Of a stretch of DNA of 64,000 nt, positions 62,154-64,000 are shown in pieces. Made by a program: the position numbers and the translations under genes. The number at the start of each line of letters is the position of its first letter. Within the stretch, counting starts at the first letter, position 1. The notes below the pieces were generated by a model, which saw only the letters and a list, made by a program, of their open reading frames with translations, was not told where the DNA came from and did not search any database. The stretch comes from Notolepis coatsorum (taxonomy: Eukaryota; Chordata; Actinopteri; Aulopiformes; Paralepididae). Location: positions 158,419,065 through 158,483,064 of the forward strand of contig OZ020585.1 of NCBI GenBank assembly GCA_963971535.1, written 5' to 3'.

Positions 62154-63209
62154 GATCAAATTTATATAGCGCCTTTCATAGAACCCAAGGTCGCTTCACA
62201 ATTAGGACAAAAAATAGGGCAAAGAAAATAGGGGGGGGGGAAGGGGGGGGATGAGGGAAGGTAAGGGATAATGGACCTAATCTAATCTAAACTAACTGAT
62301 GGGGAAAAGCCTTGGTGAAGAGGTGTGTTTTTAGAGCGGATTTGAAGGTGTCCAGGGTTGGGGCGTTGCGGATTTCGGGGGGGAGAGAGTTCCAGAGGGT
62401 AGGGGACGCCACGCTGAAGGCTCTGTCCCCAAAAGTCCGTAACCTGGTGCGAGGGATGGAGAGGAGACCTAGATCAGAGGATCGTAGGTTCCGGGATGGA
62501 GTGTACTGGTGGAGGAGATCAGACAGGTATCGGGGGGCGAGGGCATGGAGGAATTTGTAGGTGAGGAGCAGGAGTTTGAAGGTGATGCGGAACTTGCCTG
62601 GAAGCCAGTGGAGGTGGATGAGGGTGGGGGTGATGTGCTGCCAGGGCTTGGTGTGAGTGAGAACCCTGGCAGCTGAGTTCTGAACATACTGGACCCTGTC
62701 CAGGGCTTTTCTGGGTACCCCGAACAGGACTCCATTACAGTAGTCCAACCGGGAGGTGATGAATGAGTGGATCAGGGTCTCAGCCACAGAGTCTGAGAGT
62801 GAGGGTCGGAGACAGGAGATGTTTTTGAGGTGGTAGAAGGCAGACTTGGTGACGGATTTGATGTGGGAGTGAAATGAAAGTGTGGAGTCAAGGGTGACGC
62901 CCAGGTTACGGACTTCGAGAGACGGGGAGATGGAACAGCCGTCAACGTGGAGGAGGAGATCTCCAACCTTCCCGAGCAGTGCCTTGGGGGCCACAACCAT
63001 GAGCTCTGTCTTTTTGCTGTTGAGTTTCAGTAATTTGGTTGACATCCAGGTTTTTATGGCGTGGAGGCAGTTGACTACAGACTGTAGGGGGAGCTGGGAG
63101 GATGGTGAGGTGCTGATATAGAGCTGAGTATCATCAGCATAACAATGAAAGTTGAGTCCGTAGTGACGTATAATCTGACCGAGGGGGACCCAGCACGGAG
63201 CCCAGTTAA
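62154..63209 (-). mobile_element. 5'-truncated L2-clade LINE
   Basis: Minus orientation. The 3' UTR (CGACCTTGGGTTCTATGAAA and GGCGCTATATAAATTTGATC) leads into the TTA tail. The ORF part is 62287-63185. The 5' end breaks near 63209 after GGGCTCCGTGCTGGGTCCCC (the QGSVLGP motif region), with a small deletion or frameshift before LGQII. Confidence 0.85.
62287..63185 (-). pseudogene. L2 reverse transcriptase, C-terminal half
   Basis: About 300 open codons without a native start: HCYADDTQLYIS (catalytic ADD), KLLKLNSKKTELMVVAPK, EVRNLGVTLDSTLSFHSHI, ITSRLDYCNGVLFGVP, QNSAARVLTHT, HWLPGKFRITFKLLLLTYK, LWNSLPPEIRNAPTLDTFKS and a final LKTHLFTKAF. These are the canonical L2 C-terminal blocks; the longest remaining open piece of this family in the window. 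Confidence 0.85.
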
Positions 63210-64000
63210 TTTACTTCTGACCATTATAGTCAAAGTATTTTCCTATGAACTGAAACTCATAAGACCACATAAGGCTAGCATCATTCAGTTATAGTTATAT
63301 TGGCCAACATTAGCCAGCTATCTAGCCAGCTACTGCACCACAAACTGCCAGCCAGCCAGCTGGCTACCTTAACCCACAATACAACAGCTATCCAGCCAGC
63401 TACTGCACTACGAACTGCCAGCTTGATTGATTGAAAAGCTAGCCAGCTGGCCACCCCCAATCCAGCCAACCGTACAAATTACGGTCTCAGCCAATCACAT
63501 CGATTTGTACAGTTAGTTAGCTAGTCATTCCATTGCGAATTAAAAGGTAGGCCAGTATTAGCTAGCTAGTAGCTAACGTTAGCCAACTGAGAACGATAGC
63601 TAGCTAACCAACAGCTGAAAGCCTGCAAACAACAACGCCGTTGATATAATGAGCTATCCGTAGTAGGGCTGAGCTTCAAATTTTTTGGGGGAATTCGAAG
63701 CTTTGGGGCCGAGATTCTATTTCGAGCTTCGAGATAATTTTAATTTTTTTTTTATATAATAATTTTTTTTTTATGTTGTGGGACTTGTACAGCACTTTGT
63801 TCAACTTTGTCAGTGCTGTAAAATTTAAACCTTTTTAAATCTTAGACAAACAAAACAGTTTGCTTTCATGAAATATTGTAAGCCGTCATTTGAGGCTTTA
63901 TAAAAGCAGCACAATGAACACAAATCTGTCAGTGCTGAGTCCGACCTCATCTTAAATAACAAACAGCATTGCTTGTTGTAGTTAAATTAGAGTTGATTTA
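63210..64000. other. GCTAGC-rich sequence and a repeat end
   Basis: 63300-63425 contains a duplicated CTATC(T/C)AGCCAGCTACTGCAC...CGAACTGCCAGC block. 63530-63610 has many GCTAGCTA/GCTAACGTTA words. From 63665 TAGGGCTGAGCTTCAAATTT with GAATTCGAAGC resembles a hAT-like end. No gene recognised. Confidence 0.35.

Overview
The window is a repeat-dominated piece of a ray-finned (teleost, probably percomorph) fish nuclear genome. The reasons are intron-containing vertebrate genes (a klhl10-like gene and a terminal exon resembling the last coding exon of cacna1a), fish-type LINEs (L2/CR1 group), BEL/Pao and Ty3/gypsy LTR elements, many hAT-type elements with 8-bp target duplications, tRNA-derived SINEs, the GCTAACGTTAGC-type words common in percomorph DNA, and very long satellites. 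Nothing is bacterial: no operons, CRISPR arrays or Shine-Dalgarno sites.

Layout. 0-2 kb: two 5' exons of a minus-strand SWIM zinc-finger gene with a compact promoter, abutted by a truncated LINE. 2-5.8 kb: a MITE-like element, an ACTGTAA-rich repeat, a 530-bp foldback palindrome and LINE/direct-repeat debris. 5.8-11 kb: a SINE, a minus-strand terminal exon whose end has been amplified as a 78-bp minisatellite, a 60-bp minisatellite, a palindrome whose half became a 200-bp satellite, and a 40-bp satellite. 11-12.3 kb: LINE 3' ends. 12.3-22.4 kb: candidate exons of an unidentified + strand transcript; the last is tandemly repeated seven times as a 256-bp exon-plus-intron unit, and a young, internally deleted BEL/Pao element sits between units 1 and 2. 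22.4-24.5 kb: LINE fragment and two satellites. 24.6-25 kb: the cacna1a-like exon. 25-29.7 kb: SINEs, MITEs, a 1.4-kb hAT element and two exons of an uncharacterised fish gene. 29.8-34.5 kb: complete Ty3/gypsy element with identical LTRs. 34.5-43 kb: promoter-like sequence, LINE 3' ends, minisatellites and a satellite incorporating LINE sequence. 43.1-46.7 kb: long LINE with an open 986-codon frame. 48.2-52.7 kb: klhl10-like gene with a one-base frameshift and a microsatellite-encoded C-terminal tail. 53-64 kb: nested hAT elements, a full-length SINE, a candidate solo LTR, microsatellites and a 5'-truncated L2 copy.

Host genes occupy only a few kb. They are unrelated in function (SWIM protein, calcium channel, spermatid ubiquitin-ligase adaptor) and form no pathway. 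The main story is repeat evolution: several satellites appear to have grown out of a palindrome arm, a gene exon, or a LINE 3' untranslated region. All family assignments come from reading motifs by eye; no database search was run.
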